Below, one piece after another: positions 62,828 to 64,000 of a stretch of 64,000 nt of DNA (its first letter is position 1; each line of letters begins with the position of its first letter). The notes beneath the pieces were generated by a model that saw nothing but the letters and a program-made list of their open reading frames with translations, did not search any database and was not told the origin of the DNA. Origin of the DNA: Sphingomonas sp. 3P27F8 (GTDB lineage Bacteria > Pseudomonadota > Alphaproteobacteria > Sphingomonadales > Sphingomonadaceae); the NCBI RefSeq assembly GCF_005502745.1, contig NZ_SCNL01000012.1, forward strand, positions 62,001 to 126,000, in the 5' to 3' direction. The translations under genes and the position numbers were made by a program.

Positions 62828-63775
62828 ATGTTCATGCATAACAAGCGACTTCAATATACGGTGCGCGTGTCGGAACCCAATCCGGTGCTCGCCTCGCTCA
62901 TCATCGAGCAATTCGGCGGCGCCGATGGCGAACTGGCCGCCGCGATGCGCTATTTCACGCAGGCACTTGGCGAGGTCGATTCCGGTCGGAAGGATCTGCT
63001 GCTCGATATCGCGACCGAAGAACTCAGCCATCTCGAGGTGGTCGGCTCGATCGTCGCGATGCTCAACAAGGGCGTTAAGGCGCAGATCTCGGAAGCCTCG
63101 ATGAAGGAGGCCGATCTGATGATCGCGGTCAATGCCGGTGGCGCGAGCCAGAAGGAAAATTTGCTGTTCGGCGGCGGCCCGGCGCTGATCGATTCGACCG
63201 GCGTGCCGTGGACCGCGGCCTATGTCGACAGCAAAGGCGATCCGACCTGCGATCTGCGCTCCAACATCGCGGCCGAAAGCCGCGCCAAGATCGTCTACGA
63301 GCGGCTTATCAACGTCACCGACGATCCCGGCGTCAAGGATGCGCTCGGCTTTCTGATGACCCGCGAAATCGCACACCAGAAGTCGTTCGAGAAAGCGTTA
63401 TACTCGATCGAGAACAATTTCCCGCCGGGCAAGCTCCCGGGCATCGCGCAATTCGCCAATGCCTATGTCAATACATCCCAAGGTGACGGCGACATGGACG
63501 GGCCGTGGAACAGTGGCGAGCAATGGGACCGCATCGACGATCTCGAGCAAGTCATGCCCTTCGACGAGGGCGACGGCACGGCCTCGGTCAATCTCACAAA
63601 GAAGGACGACGCCACCGTCACCGCCCTGGCGACGAGAACGATGTCGAACCCGCGCGCGAATGTCGCGACCGGGGCGGATCTCGGCGCGGGCCCGGGTGCC
63701 GGCCGCACGAGTGATGAGGATCTGGGCGGAGCCAAGGATATTGCCGAGGCCACGGCTATCGCCAAGAAGAAATAA
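62828..63775 (+). CDS. Manganese catalase
   Basis: A 315-residue non-heme catalase that splits hydrogen peroxide at a dimanganese centre. The metal ligands are supplied by Glu in IIEQFGGADGELAAAMRYF (in part), Glu and His in ATEELSHLEVVG, Glu in NIAAESRAKIVYERL, and Glu-His in TREIAHQKSFEKAL. The C-terminal region after residue 235 is hydrophilic and probably forms the subunit-embracing tail. ATG 62828 follows a GGAGA site. It fits the oxidative-stress content of the region. Confidence 0.93.
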   Translation: MFMHNKRLQYTVRVSEPNPVLASLIIEQFGGADGELAAAMRYFTQALGEVDSGRKDLLLDIATEELSHLEVVGSIVAMLNKGVKAQISEASMKEADLMIAVNAGGASQKENLLFGGGPALIDSTGVPWTAAYVDSKGDPTCDLRSNIAAESRAKIVYERLINVTDDPGVKDALGFLMTREIAHQKSFEKALYSIENNFPPGKLPGIAQFANAYVNTSQGDGDMDGPWNSGEQWDRIDDLEQVMPFDEGDGTASVNLTKKDDATVTALATRTMSNPRANVATGADLGAGPGAGRTSDEDLGGAKDIAEATAIAKKK

Positions 63776-63817
63776 CTCAATTCGGGCGGTCATCCTGTTC
63801 GGCCGCCATTCGCCCGG

Positions 63818-64000
63818 TCAGCCCTTGGCGCGCTGATCGGGCGGATAATCTTCGGGACGGACCGTGCCGACGTTGGGGCGGTCCTCCACCTTCTCTACTG
63901 GCTGCCCCCCCGGCGTATCGACCACCGGCTTTCGCTCTGTCTTGTCGTTGGACAAAGCCGGCTTGCTTTCGTCCGAATTGCCCGGCGTCTGGGGGTCCGA
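63818..64000 (-). CDS. C-terminal part of a small hydrophilic protein (cut by the window edge)
   Basis: The minus-strand frame is open from the right edge to TGA 63820-63818, giving 60 codons. The sequence is rich in Pro, Asp, Lys and Glu, with the closing RPNVGTVRPEDYPPDQRAKG. Tails of this kind end a small disordered protein family in sphingomonads whose function is unknown. It is convergent with the catalase gene. Confidence 0.6.
   Translation of the reverse strand, partial: SDPQTPGNSDESKPALSNDKTERKPVVDTPGGQPVEKVEDRPNVGTVRPEDYPPDQRAKG

Overview
The window is GC-rich, densely coded DNA from an alphaproteobacterium, most likely a sphingomonad (Sphingomonas or a relative). This rests on protein content: an envelope 'TolA-like' protein, DUF6894, DUF3606, DUF4142 and DUF72 proteins, an imuA-imuB-dnaE2 cassette, and alphaproteobacterial LexA boxes of the form GTTC-N7-GTTC. 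No rRNA, tRNA, CRISPR array or complete insertion sequence was recognised.

Layout. (1) 1-9800 looks like a catabolic and uptake locus. Two 4,5-dihydroxyphthalate-decarboxylase-like proteins and a DctA-type dicarboxylate symporter run rightward. A leftward operon encodes an NHL beta-propeller, an MHS-type MFS transporter, cytochrome b561, a duplicated-domain periplasmic protein and a cupin, with a LysR-type regulator carrying two HTH domains upstream of it. (2) 9971-18614 is a mobilizable element: tyrosine recombinase, large MOBP relaxase, MobC-like RHH protein, an oriT with an IncP/IncI-type nick site, a DUF1281 protein, and a rightward module resembling TraL and TraM of IncP plasmids. No type IV secretion genes are present. 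(3) 19113-31755 is an accessory and stress region: SDR, DUF72, alpha/beta hydrolase, DUF4142 lipoprotein, small heat-shock protein with a probable ROSE RNA thermometer, type II NADH dehydrogenase, BLUF photoreceptor, low-affinity iron permease, Crp/Fnr regulator, and UVR-motif and GFA proteins. (4) 31773-45327 is a DNA-repair island. It holds the imuA-imuB-dnaE2 mutasome plus an extra coupled gene, divergent SRAP genes sharing one LexA box, an AlkB-like dioxygenase, a LigC-like ligase, exonuclease III coupled to a LigD that lacks the phosphoesterase domain, and small accessory genes. (5) 46183-52048 holds SDRs (one broken by a stop codon), a zinc alcohol dehydrogenase, an SRPBCC protein, a second DUF4142 protein, NAD(P)H-hydrate dehydratase and a histidine phosphatase. 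(6) 52049-57633 is a fully overlapping caa3-type cytochrome c oxidase operon. (7) 57735-62560 is a molybdenum cassette: an FdhF/YdeP-like oxidoreductase with fdhD, mobA and moeA. (8) The right end has a manganese catalase and the C-terminus of a small protein.

Regions 3-8 read as a stress-survival and DNA-repair block. SOS control is directly supported by two perfect LexA boxes. Heat control of the small heat-shock protein is supported by a well-formed RNA hairpin that sequesters the ribosome binding site. Most operons are tightly packed, with ATGA or GTGA stop/start overlaps, and these were used to choose many of the start codons given here.
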